In this document: positions 1 to 7,350 of the stretch, piece by piece
Layout of the letters: each line of letters starts with the position of its first letter
Numbering within the stretch: position 1 is the stretch's first letter
Source: Leisingera sp. JC1
GTDB taxonomy: Bacteria; Pseudomonadota; Alphaproteobacteria; Rhodobacterales; Rhodobacteraceae
Length of the DNA stretch: 35,043 nucleotides
Assembly (NCBI RefSeq): GCF_001679925.1
Contig: NZ_LYUZ01000002.1
Span: forward strand, 89,881 to 124,923
Direction: 5' to 3'
Notes under the pieces: model-generated
What the model saw: only the letters and a program-made list of their open reading frames with translations
What the model was told of the DNA's origin: nothing
Databases searched by the model: none
Made by a program: the position numbers and the translations under genes

Positions 1-18
1 CCTTTGACCTGACCGCCG

Positions 19-780
19 ATGGTTGACCCGCGAACCAAGTTCGATCTGGCAGGCCGGACCGCCTGCATCACCGGCGCTAGCTCTGGTCTGGGCCGGCGGG
101 CAGCAATCGCGCTGGCCGCAGCCGGGGCGCAGGTGGTGGTGGTGGCGCGGCGGGCGGAGGCTTTGGAAAGCCTCTGCGCGGAGATCGGCCCGACGGCCGC
201 ATATGCGGCCGCGGATGTGGCGGACCGCAGCGGGCTGGAAGCGCTGCGGCAGGCGGTCTCCGCCCCCTTCGGGGCGCCGGACATCCTGGTGCATGCGGCG
301 GGCGTCAACACCCGGCAAGCCGCGGATGAGGTGACAGCGGAGGGCTGGGATCAGACCCTGGCGCTGAACCTCTCGGCGCCCTTCTTCCTGAGCCAGGCGC
401 TGGTGCCGACGATGAAGGAGCGGGGCTGGGGGCGGATCGTCAATTTCGCCTCGCTCCAGACAACCCGCGCCTTTCCCGGCGGCATTGCCTATGGCGCCAG
501 CAAGGGCGGGATCGGCCAGCTGACCCGCGCCATGGCAGAAGCCTGGTCGCCTCTTGGTATCACCGCAAACGCGATCGGGCCGGGGTTCTTCCCGACTGAG
601 CTGACCCAGGCGGTATTCGAGGATGACGCCCGCGCCGCCCGCAATGCGGCGCAGACCTGCATCGGCCGCAACGGGCGGCTGGAGGACATCGATGGGCCGC
701 TCCTGTTCCTATGCTCGGAGGCGTCGGCCTATGTCACCGGACAAATCCTGATGGTTGACGGGGGGTTCACAGCGAAATGA
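19..780 (+). CDS. SDR family NAD(P)-dependent oxidoreductase
   Basis: Classical short-chain dehydrogenase/reductase of 253 residues, a usual length for the family. The N-terminal cofactor loop TGASSGLG is near residues 18-25, an HAAGVN segment replaces the usual NNAG, and the catalytic pair is Tyr158 and Lys162 in YGASK. The C terminus carries the VTGQ...VDGG signature. It should oxidise or reduce a hydroxyl/keto group in the cytosol; the substrate cannot be read from sequence. Its stop overlaps the next start by ATGA, so it is the first visible gene of a six-gene operon ending at 4387. Because the operon contains a sulfopyruvate-type decarboxylase, a role as a hydroxy-sulfonate 2-dehydrogenase is an attractive inference. 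The upstream context is cut off, so the start at 19 is the only one that can be judged. Confidence 0.93.
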   Translation: MVDPRTKFDLAGRTACITGASSGLGRRAAIALAAAGAQVVVVARRAEALESLCAEIGPTAAYAAADVADRSGLEALRQAVSAPFGAPDILVHAAGVNTRQAADEVTAEGWDQTLALNLSAPFFLSQALVPTMKERGWGRIVNFASLQTTRAFPGGIAYGASKGGIGQLTRAMAEAWSPLGITANAIGPGFFPTELTQAVFEDDARAARNAAQTCIGRNGRLEDIDGPLLFLCSEASAYVTGQILMVDGGFTAK

Positions 781-1757
781 AAGCCTTGGTTTATGAAGGG
801 GTTGAGACGCTTGCGCTGCGCGACGTTCCGATGGCAGCGGGCCGGGATGGTGAGCATCTGATCCGCATCCGCGCCTCCGGCATCTGCGGCTCGGACATGC
901 ACGCCTACTTGGGCCACGACAACCGGCGGCCCGCGCCGCTGATCCTGGGGCATGAAGCTGCCGGCGTGATCGAGGACGGCCCCCAGGCGGGCCGCCGGGT
1001 AACGATCAATCCGCTGGTGACCTGCGGCAGCTGCGCTGCCTGCGCGTCGGGGCGCGAAAACCTCTGCACCAGCCGCCAGATCATCTCCATGCCCCCGCGC
1101 GAGGGCGCCTTTGCCCAGTTCGTGGCGATGCCGGAGCGCAACCTTGTGACAGTGCCAGAGGAGGTACCCCTGGAAAAGGCCGCTCTGGCCGAACCGCTGG
1201 CGGTCAGCTGGCACGCCGCCCGGCTGGCGCTGGAGGCGCTGCATCCAAGCACAGAACGCCGCGCGCTGGTAATCGGCGGCGGCGCCATCGGCCTGGCAGC
1301 TGCATTGGCGCTCAGGGCGATGGGGGTGGAGGAGGTGACCATCCAGGAGCCGAACGAAGCGCGCCGGGCCTACCTGACGGACCGCTGCGGGCAAAAGGCG
1401 GTGGCAGAGTTCAAGGGAATGGTGCCGCTGGTGGTGGACGCCGTGGGCTATGCCGCCACCCGCGCCGCGGCCTCAGCAACTGCCGCGCCCGGCGGGGTGA
1501 TTGCCCATGTCGGACTAGGTGAGGACGCGGGCGGCTTGGATATCCGCCGCATGACGCTGCAGGAAATCACCTTCATCGGCACCTACACCTATACCGCGCA
1601 GGATTTCCGCGACACCGCGCAGGCAATCTTCGACGGCCGCCTTGGCCCGCTGGACTGGCCTGAACAGCGGCCGCTGTCGGACGGCGCCGCCGCCTTTCGC
1701 GACCTTCGGTCCGGTGCGGTGGCCGCCCCCAAGATCATCCTCGACCCCTGGGCCTGA
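777..1757 (+). CDS. Zinc-dependent alcohol dehydrogenase (medium-chain, sorbitol/threonine dehydrogenase-like)
   Basis: Medium-chain zinc dehydrogenase of 326 residues, slightly short for the family (about 340-350). Catalytic zinc ligands are visible as Cys37 in GICGSD and His59-Glu60 in GHE. Four structural-zinc cysteines follow at 83, 86, 89 and 97. The Rossmann motif VIGGGAIG lies near residue 166. It probably oxidises a secondary alcohol of a small polyol or hydroxy acid with NAD(P). It overlaps the preceding SDR by four bases, so translation is probably coupled. A paired SDR and zinc dehydrogenase upstream of a sulfopyruvate-type decarboxylase recalls the two stereospecific dihydroxypropanesulfonate dehydrogenases of known pathways. 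That link is inference from context, not from a substrate-specific motif. Confidence 0.92.
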   Translation: MKALVYEGVETLALRDVPMAAGRDGEHLIRIRASGICGSDMHAYLGHDNRRPAPLILGHEAAGVIEDGPQAGRRVTINPLVTCGSCAACASGRENLCTSRQIISMPPREGAFAQFVAMPERNLVTVPEEVPLEKAALAEPLAVSWHAARLALEALHPSTERRALVIGGGAIGLAAALALRAMGVEEVTIQEPNEARRAYLTDRCGQKAVAEFKGMVPLVVDAVGYAATRAAASATAAPGGVIAHVGLGEDAGGLDIRRMTLQEITFIGTYTYTAQDFRDTAQAIFDGRLGPLDWPEQRPLSDGAAAFRDLRSGAVAAPKIILDPWA

Positions 1758-1787
1758 GCCCGCGCGCCAATCAAACGGAGAGCAACC

Positions 1788-2219
1788 ATGTATGACAAAA
1801 TCCTGGTTCCCATGGCCCTGGATCACGGGGTTTCTGAAACGACGCTGGAGGCCGCCGCCACCCTGTGCAATCCGGGCGGGCAGATTACCGCCCTGCATGT
1901 CTATGAGGCGGTGCACAGTTCGGTCACCGCCTACCTGGATGAAGACACCATGCGCGAAGGCTTCGACAAGGCCCGCCAGCTGCTCGCGGCCAAGACCGCA
2001 GGCCTGGACAATGTGACGGCGGAAATCGTCAAGGGCCGCTCTTACCGCGCCATCATCGATTACGCGGAGCAGCACGGCGTGGACTGCATCGTCGTCGGCT
2101 CCCATAAACCGGGGCTCAGCGACTTTTTCCTCGGCTCGACAGCGGCCCGCGTTGTCCGCCACGCCCCTTGCGCGGTCCACGTTTGCCGGACCGCCTGCCC
2201 CCGAAACACGACACCCTAA
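1788..2219 (+). CDS. Universal stress protein, UspA family
   Basis: Single Usp domain of 143 residues. The N terminus YDKILVPMALD and the C-terminal nucleotide-loop segment (GSHKPG followed by FLGSTA, near residues 105-122) are typical of ATP-binding Usp proteins, and HAPCAVHV is the usual closing strand. A ribosome-binding stretch (GGAGAG) precedes the ATG. It sits 30 bp after the zinc dehydrogenase and 16 bp before the decarboxylase alpha subunit, so it is co-transcribed with catabolic enzymes. Usp proteins bind ATP/AMP and modulate partners under stress. Whether this one acts on the neighbouring enzymes is unknown. Confidence 0.9.
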   Translation: MYDKILVPMALDHGVSETTLEAAATLCNPGGQITALHVYEAVHSSVTAYLDEDTMREGFDKARQLLAAKTAGLDNVTAEIVKGRSYRAIIDYAEQHGVDCIVVGSHKPGLSDFFLGSTAARVVRHAPCAVHVCRTACPRNTTP

Positions 2220-2235
2220 GCAAAGGCAACCGACC

Positions 2236-2742
2236 ATGAACATAGACAAGAGGATCGCTGACGATCTGGCCGCCAACGGCGTTTCCTTCGTCACGACCGT
2301 GCCCTGCAAACAACTGGCCGGTGTGATCGAAGAGATCGACCATCGCGACGACATCTTCCACATACCCTCCAATAAGGAGGATGAGGGCATGGGGCTCTGC
2401 GCCGGAGCCTGGATGGGCGGCAAGCGCCCCGCCATCATCATGCAGAACACCGCCATCGGGGTCACCATCAACGCGCTGGCAACGCTGATCCAGTATTACC
2501 GGATGCCCCTGCCGATGCTGATCTCCTACCGCGGCGAGTTGCGGGAGCCGGTGGCCTGCCAGGTGGAGATGGCGGTGCACACCAAGGCGCTGCTCGCCCA
2601 GCTCAACATCCCGGCCTACCACTTCCACTGGCAGAAAGATGTCGAGGAACTGGACAACATCCTGAAATACACCTTCATGTGCAACAAGCCCGTTGCCATC
2701 CTGACCGACGCCAATTTCTGGGGAGGCTATGGCGACCAATGA
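2236..2742 (+). CDS. comD: Sulfopyruvate decarboxylase-type enzyme, alpha subunit (TPP PYR domain)
   Basis: The 168-residue pyrimidine-binding half of a split thiamine-diphosphate decarboxylase, the same size as archaeal ComD. The conserved segment NKEDEGMGLCAGA near residues 48-60 contains the glutamate expected to contact the cofactor pyrimidine. IIMQNTAIG and LISYRGELREP are also family hallmarks. I chose ATG 2236 over an upstream in-frame start at 2152 because the family begins here, an AAAGG stretch lies just upstream, and the longer start would run into the Usp gene. It overlaps the beta subunit by ATGA. ComDE converts sulfopyruvate to sulfoacetaldehyde and CO2. Phosphonopyruvate decarboxylases are close relatives, so substrate assignment is probable rather than certain. 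Confidence 0.88.
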   Translation: MNIDKRIADDLAANGVSFVTTVPCKQLAGVIEEIDHRDDIFHIPSNKEDEGMGLCAGAWMGGKRPAIIMQNTAIGVTINALATLIQYYRMPLPMLISYRGELREPVACQVEMAVHTKALLAQLNIPAYHFHWQKDVEELDNILKYTFMCNKPVAILTDANFWGGYGDQ

Positions 2743-3293
2743 TCCGTTCCGAAATCCTGAAAGAGATCGCCCCCATTCTCCGCAGCCAGCTGGTGGTCTG
2801 CAACATCGGCATTCCATCACAGGAGCTGCATGCGATCGACGACCAACCCACCAATTTCTACATGCTGGGCACCATGGGGCTTGCCTCCTCCATCGGCCTA
2901 GGGCTGGCGCTGGCACAGCCGAAACCGGTGATCGTGATCGATGGTGACGGCTCAATCCTCACCAACCTCGGCACCCTGCCCACCATCGGCAACAACGCCC
3001 CCGGTAATTACATCCTGATGATTATCGACAACGGCTCCTACGGCTCTACCGGCGACCAGCCGACCTATACCAGCCAGAGCACCGATCTGGCCGGCATGGC
3101 CCGCGCCGCCGGCTGCGCCCGGGTGGTCGAGGTGCAGGACAAGGACACCGGTCCGGCGCTGGAGGAGGCGCTGGCCAGTGGCGAAGCAACTGTGCTGGTG
3201 GTCAAATGCGACAGCGGCAACGCCAAGATGCCGGTGATCACCATGGACCCGGTGGTGATCCGCGACCGCTTCATGAAGGCCGTGGCCGGCTGA
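2739..3293 (+). CDS. comE: Sulfopyruvate decarboxylase-type enzyme, beta subunit (TPP-binding domain)
   Basis: The 184-residue PP domain of the split decarboxylase. The diphosphate/magnesium motif starts at IDGDGS near residue 66 and ends in the NNAPG...IIDNGSYGSTG segment, which matches ComE-type proteins well. MGLASSIGLGLAL precedes it as in family members. The ATG at 2739 overlaps the alpha stop and leaves a compact protein; an earlier in-frame start at 2679 would intrude 64 bp into the alpha subunit. It pairs with the alpha subunit to form the active site at the subunit interface. The next gene overlaps its stop by one base (TGATG). No sulfoacetaldehyde acetyltransferase (Xsc) is in the window, so the fate of the product must be encoded elsewhere. 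Confidence 0.88.
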   Translation: MIRSEILKEIAPILRSQLVVCNIGIPSQELHAIDDQPTNFYMLGTMGLASSIGLGLALAQPKPVIVIDGDGSILTNLGTLPTIGNNAPGNYILMIIDNGSYGSTGDQPTYTSQSTDLAGMARAAGCARVVEVQDKDTGPALEEALASGEATVLVVKCDSGNAKMPVITMDPVVIRDRFMKAVAG

Positions 3294-4387
3294 TGGGTGC
3301 AGGCGCCATCCACTCTGCCGAGGATGCCCGCCGCCTGGCCCGGCGGCTGCTGCCCTGGATGGTGTTTGACTATATCGATGGGGCCGCCGGGCAGGAAACC
3401 GGGGCGGCGCGCAACCGCGCCGCCCTGGATGCCATCACCCTGCGACCCCGAATCTTGCGTGATGTCAGCCAGCGCTCGCTCGCCACCCGTATCTTCGGCG
3501 CCGAGGCGGACCGGCCTTTTGGGATTGCCCCCATGGGCATGTGCAACCTCGCAGCCCCCGGCGCCGACCTGATGCTGGCCCGGCTGGCAGCGCGCTACCG
3601 GGTGCCGCATGGGGTTTCCACCGTCGCCTCGACCCCCTTAGAAACCATTCTGGAGGCGGCAGAGGGCTACGCCTGGTTCCAGCTCTATTTCAGCGGCGAC
3701 GGCACCGGCACCTTCAAGCTGGCCGAGCGCGCCCGCGCGGCCGGATACCAGACGCTGGTGCTGACGGTCGACGTGCCCGAGGTCGGCCGCCGCCCGCGCG
3801 AATTGCGCCACGGTTTCAAAATGCCGTTCCGCATCGGCCCGCGGCAGTTCCTGGATTTTGCCCTGCACCCGCGCTGGTCGCTGACAACCCTGCTGAAAGG
3901 CAAGCCTGTGATGGCGAACTTTGAGATGGAGGGATATGAATTCGACCGCACCGAAAGCCGTGCCCGGGCCACCTGGGAGACGCTTGCCCGGCTGCGTGAT
4001 CTCTGGCCCGGAAAACTGGTGGTGAAAGGCGTTCTGGACGTGGAAGACGCCCGCGCGCTGGTATCGGCAGGCGTTGACGCCATTCAAGTCTCAAGCCATG
4101 GCGCGCGGCAACTTGAGGCTGCACCCGCTCCGATTGAAATGCTTGCGAAAATCCGCTCCTCGCTAGGGCCGGACTTCCCTATTTTCTATGACAGTGGAAT
4201 CCGGTCAGGCGAGGATGTTCTCAAAGCTCTTTCACTGGGGGCAGACTTTGTATTCGCCGGACGAATTCTGCAGTTTGCTATCGCCGCTTCAGGAGAGACG
4301 GGGTTGGAGCAGTTATGGAATGCCCTGAGCCAGGAGCTGAGTATAGCGATGGCGCAAACCGGACGAACTGTGCTGAACGGCGATTAA
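3293..4387 (+). CDS. FMN-dependent alpha-hydroxyacid oxidase/dehydrogenase
   Basis: A 364-residue TIM-barrel enzyme of the lactate dehydrogenase/glycolate oxidase family. FDYIDGAAG at the N terminus, APMGM near residue 80, WFQLY near 125 and the active-site histidine His269 in SSHGARQLE are all present, followed by DSGIRSGEDVLKALSLGAD and the GR flavin-phosphate segment. The canonical SNHGGRQLD is slightly altered (S for N, A for G, E for D). These enzymes oxidise L-2-hydroxyacids to 2-keto acids, passing electrons to oxygen or a membrane acceptor. It is coupled to the decarboxylase beta gene by TGATG. The inferred substrate is sulfolactate, giving sulfopyruvate for ComDE. An upstream in-frame start at 3206 was rejected because it lies inside comE. 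Confidence 0.92.
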   Translation: MGAGAIHSAEDARRLARRLLPWMVFDYIDGAAGQETGAARNRAALDAITLRPRILRDVSQRSLATRIFGAEADRPFGIAPMGMCNLAAPGADLMLARLAARYRVPHGVSTVASTPLETILEAAEGYAWFQLYFSGDGTGTFKLAERARAAGYQTLVLTVDVPEVGRRPRELRHGFKMPFRIGPRQFLDFALHPRWSLTTLLKGKPVMANFEMEGYEFDRTESRARATWETLARLRDLWPGKLVVKGVLDVEDARALVSAGVDAIQVSSHGARQLEAAPAPIEMLAKIRSSLGPDFPIFYDSGIRSGEDVLKALSLGADFVFAGRILQFAIAASGETGLEQLWNALSQELSIAMAQTGRTVLNGD

Positions 4388-4665
4388 CAACACCGACAGT
4401 TCAAATACACTTCAAAGAGTGGGCGCTTCGCTCTGGAGGAAACCATTGCGACGGACGTAGACAACTCCGCTGAGAAGACACTGCTCATAGACACGCGGCC
4501 AACCGAGAGCCTTCGGAATACAGTCCAGAACGAGCCATCTGCGCGCGCCAGGCAGAAATGCGCTGGCATATCACCACACAGCTTTCGAAGCCTGAAACAC
4601 GCCACCTGCCGGAAATCTATTGATTTTGACCAATACCGGAACCTCTTCCGAGGTTCGGGTCCTGC
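4388..4665. other. Intergenic region between convergent operons, with hairpin
   Basis: This 278 bp separates the end of the FMN dehydrogenase gene (+) from the end of the metalloprotease gene (-). A hairpin at 4639-4656 (GAACCTC, loop TTCC, GAGGTTC) extends by further pairs around one mismatch. It is placed to serve as a weak bidirectional terminator, although no T-run follows on either side. GC content is lower than in the flanking genes. A 73-codon minus-strand frame at 4384-4605 begins with GTG and ends with the residues NCRCC. I see no family in it and list it only as a candidate worth testing. The plus-strand frame continuing in phase after the stop at 4387 is also open but has no start. 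Confidence 0.5.
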
Positions 4666-5961
4666 TTAATCCGGTACCCGAGTCCGCACGGAATGTGCAT
4701 GGCTGTCTTCACCCGCTTCCTCCAGACGTGGCCCGGCATGAACCAAACCAATCCCCCGCATCCGGAAATTGCCTTCGATGATCGAATGGAACGCTCCGCC
4801 GGTTGAGTTACTGTCAACCAGCAAAAGCGCCTGCGCCACCGCTGCATAGGTCAGCGCCTCAGCATCCAGCATGCTCCACGCAGCTGCCAGATAGGAGCCC
4901 AGAATATCCCGGGCCTCCAGAAGCGCAACACGGAAACCCTCAGGATCATCGGCATAGCGGGCATCGAACAGTGCCTGCATGACCTCTCCATAATGGGGAC
5001 TGTCTTCCAGCTGGTCGGACAGATCCTCCATTTCAGGGGTAATCAAACCATGCACCAGAAGCCGTTCGTGAAAGATGTCCACCAGGATATCGAACATCGC
5101 CCCGGTCAGGGGCTCCGACAGCGCGTGCTCGCTGCTCCATCCGCAAACGAAATCATCCAGCAGCCGGGTGTTCGCTGCCATCCGGATTTGCGCATTCCCT
5201 GCAAGCTCTGCAAACCGGTTCAGCTGGTTGAATGTGTACAGATTGCCCTTGGTGTTCTCTAACAGGTCTTCGACCACCGATCCGAAATGCAGGGAGGCAA
5301 TCAGCGCAACCATATCCGCCGCAGATTCATGAAACCCGTAGTATTCACCGGGAACATCTTCCAAGACCGGCATCCCTGCGATGCTGTAAATAATGGCGTG
5401 GCCGATCTCATGAGCAACAACATCAAAGTTCAGGCTGTAAGCGCGGTACTCACCGCCGTGTTCATTGGTGCCGCCCGTTTCAAGAAACCCCCAACCGATA
5501 TGGGCATTATCCAAGCTTGGCAGCAGGGACAGTTCCAGCCGGTCGTAGTCGCGGGCAAAGTGCCAGGGTATTTCGTGGCCGAAATACTCTTCCCATACAT
5601 CTAGGGTGAAATGCGCCGCTGCAAAAAGGTGTGCCGCTTCAAACCGAGGATCAGATGGCGGGATATGAAGGAAGTGCCCGTCTGCATCCGGTTCCGGCGC
5701 CGCGTGAATATCCCCGTGCCAAGGCGGCAGATACATGCCCTGTCCTTCAGGCCCCTGCACAATTGCGCCATAGGGGATCATCTTGCCCAGCGCATTTACC
5801 GTATACATCCGCGGTCCTGACGGCCCCGGACCGATGCTACCCGGGGGCGCGGAAATCTCAACAAGCTCCAGCACCGGCTTGTCCGTTCTGAACGGCGATT
5901 GCGGAAACAGCAGGAACCGTGTTCCCGGTGCCTCCTGTGCCGCCTCAAAGGTGTCGTCCAT
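4666..5961 (-). CDS. Gluzincin-type zinc metalloprotease associated with YcaO/TfuA
   Basis: A 431-residue protein with a zinc protease signature: H184-E185-IGH188 followed 24 residues later by Glu212 in HESAAD, the arrangement of a gluzincin (HExxH plus ExxxD). No signal peptide or membrane segment is seen, so it probably acts in the cytosol. The start has a good ribosome-binding site (TTGGAGG, five bases from ATG). It is the last gene of an operon with YcaO and TfuA, 24 bp after TfuA. In RiPP pathways a protease usually removes a leader peptide, so this could be the maturation protease of the modified product. That is inference. The first 130 residues match nothing I recognise. Confidence 0.85.
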   Translation of the reverse strand: MDDTFEAAQEAPGTRFLLFPQSPFRTDKPVLELVEISAPPGSIGPGPSGPRMYTVNALGKMIPYGAIVQGPEGQGMYLPPWHGDIHAAPEPDADGHFLHIPPSDPRFEAAHLFAAAHFTLDVWEEYFGHEIPWHFARDYDRLELSLLPSLDNAHIGWGFLETGGTNEHGGEYRAYSLNFDVVAHEIGHAIIYSIAGMPVLEDVPGEYYGFHESAADMVALIASLHFGSVVEDLLENTKGNLYTFNQLNRFAELAGNAQIRMAANTRLLDDFVCGWSSEHALSEPLTGAMFDILVDIFHERLLVHGLITPEMEDLSDQLEDSPHYGEVMQALFDARYADDPEGFRVALLEARDILGSYLAAAWSMLDAEALTYAAVAQALLLVDSNSTGGAFHSIIEGNFRMRGIGLVHAGPRLEEAGEDSHAHSVRTRVPD

Positions 5962-5985
5962 AGTGCCTCCAATCCTGCGGAGGTT

Positions 5986-7350
5986 TCACTGGCCCCGGCC
6001 TGCCTCGCCGCTGCGGCCTGATGCGGGCCCCATTTTGCACTCATGATGATACATGAATTCTCGCCGGATCAGCTCGTAGAATTCCGTAATCTCAATTCCT
6101 ATACCCGCCGCGTATGCCTTTAAATCCTCCGGAATGTCCTGACGGAGACGGGTTTCGAAATACCAAGCCACTGTCCGCAACCGGTCCGCCTGCTGCATGG
6201 AAATGCCCGGCTGCACACATCCCGAGGCCTGCTTCCTTTTGGCATCGGCCCGCGCTTTCAGGCTGGCATAGGCACCTGCCAAACGGAGCTCCGCCAGCAA
6301 GCGGGGTTCCAAGCCGCCCTGCACCGCGCTGGTAGCCGCAGCGGCTCGCGCCGCCTCGCCCAGTTCCGCCTCGTATTGCGCAGCGGTCAGCCCATTGGCC
6401 TGCAGCCACGTCTGCAAGTCCTTGCTGCGGACCAGGCTATGTGCCTGCCGGTGGCTGTTCAGCTGCGCCAACAAGGCTTCCCGTCCGGGCTGAATAGCGG
6501 ACCTCTGCGCCTCTTGCAGCGCCAGGAAACGCAGCGCCGCCCGGTTCAGGAACGCAGCATAACGCTCCGGCTCCAACCGCAACTCATCCAGCACCCTGCG
6601 GTCCGCGTCCTGCAAGCTGCACTCCTGCTTTTCAGCCCGGCGCACCAGCCCTTGCCATGCAAGAGTCTGCTCCATCGGCTCGCACACCTGGACCGCAATC
6701 GTCTCTTCCTTGCCGGAAAACTCTGACATTCGAGCCAGCATTTCCTGCGCGTCCTTGCGTTTGGCATCCACCGCGTCTGTCTTCACCCAGGCCGCAAACC
6801 GGTCCCGCCAGGATGACTTTGGAAGATCCGCCAGTATTCGTTTCCAGGTCCGCTGCTGATAGTAAAGCGCCTTGGCGGCCTGCAAAACAGCTCCCGCCTG
6901 CACCGCGTCCAGAACCGAACCGCTTGCCGCATGCTCCACCGTCGCGCGGATCGAAACCATTGGTTCGCTCAGCGGCGCATAGCCCAGCTCCGCCGGGCTG
7001 TGCAGGACCGCGACTTCGTCATCGTCGATGATTGCGCCTGAGGCATAAGCCTCATAAATCCTGCCGACGCCAATCATACCAAAGGCCGACAGCTCTGCCG
7101 CCCGCAAGGCCCCCATGCTGGCGCTGCCGAACACGGTTATGCCCTGCTCCATCGCCCATAGAATCTCCTTGTGCCAGACTGAAGGCACCCCTTCAAAGTA
7201 GCCGTCGATCAGTCCGATTGCTGCGGCGCCCTGGCGCGCTGCTTTGTAGATATCCCCCTGACCGGCAGGGGGGAGAACAATGGCGCCGGGCAACAGGGCT
7301 TTGGTCTCCTCCTCCCCGATGGTCGGTCCGGCGAACACCACAGCCGTCAT
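5986..7350 (-). CDS. TfuA-like protein, partner of YcaO
   Basis: The first 170 residues are a TfuA domain: VVFAGPTIG at the start, then IGLIDGYFEGVPSVWHKEI, GSASMGALRAAEL and IYEAYASGAIIDDDEVAVLH. The remaining 280 residues are a helical extension rich in Ala, Gln and Arg that resembles no domain I recognise. TfuA proteins work with YcaO enzymes. In methanogens the pair installs thioglycine in methyl-coenzyme M reductase, and in the trifolitoxin cluster it takes part in peptide modification. TfuA is thought to help deliver sulfur. The ATG overlaps the YcaO stop by ATGA, so the two are translationally coupled. At 454 residues it is about twice the size of a minimal TfuA. Confidence 0.9.
   Translation of the reverse strand: MTAVVFAGPTIGEEETKALLPGAIVLPPAGQGDIYKAARQGAAAIGLIDGYFEGVPSVWHKEILWAMEQGITVFGSASMGALRAAELSAFGMIGVGRIYEAYASGAIIDDDEVAVLHSPAELGYAPLSEPMVSIRATVEHAASGSVLDAVQAGAVLQAAKALYYQQRTWKRILADLPKSSWRDRFAAWVKTDAVDAKRKDAQEMLARMSEFSGKEETIAVQVCEPMEQTLAWQGLVRRAEKQECSLQDADRRVLDELRLEPERYAAFLNRAALRFLALQEAQRSAIQPGREALLAQLNSHRQAHSLVRSKDLQTWLQANGLTAAQYEAELGEAARAAAATSAVQGGLEPRLLAELRLAGAYASLKARADAKRKQASGCVQPGISMQQADRLRTVAWYFETRLRQDIPEDLKAYAAGIGIEITEFYELIRREFMYHHECKMGPASGRSGEAGRGQ

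Noticed and set aside
1-26. End of an upstream gene
   Set aside because: Stops occur in all three plus frames (TGA at 10, 5 and 24), so the true upstream frame cannot be chosen from so few bases.
4388-4660. Open plus-strand reading in phase after the FMN dehydrogenase stop
   Set aside because: No start codon or ribosome-binding site, and lower GC than real genes; probably a chance open stretch.
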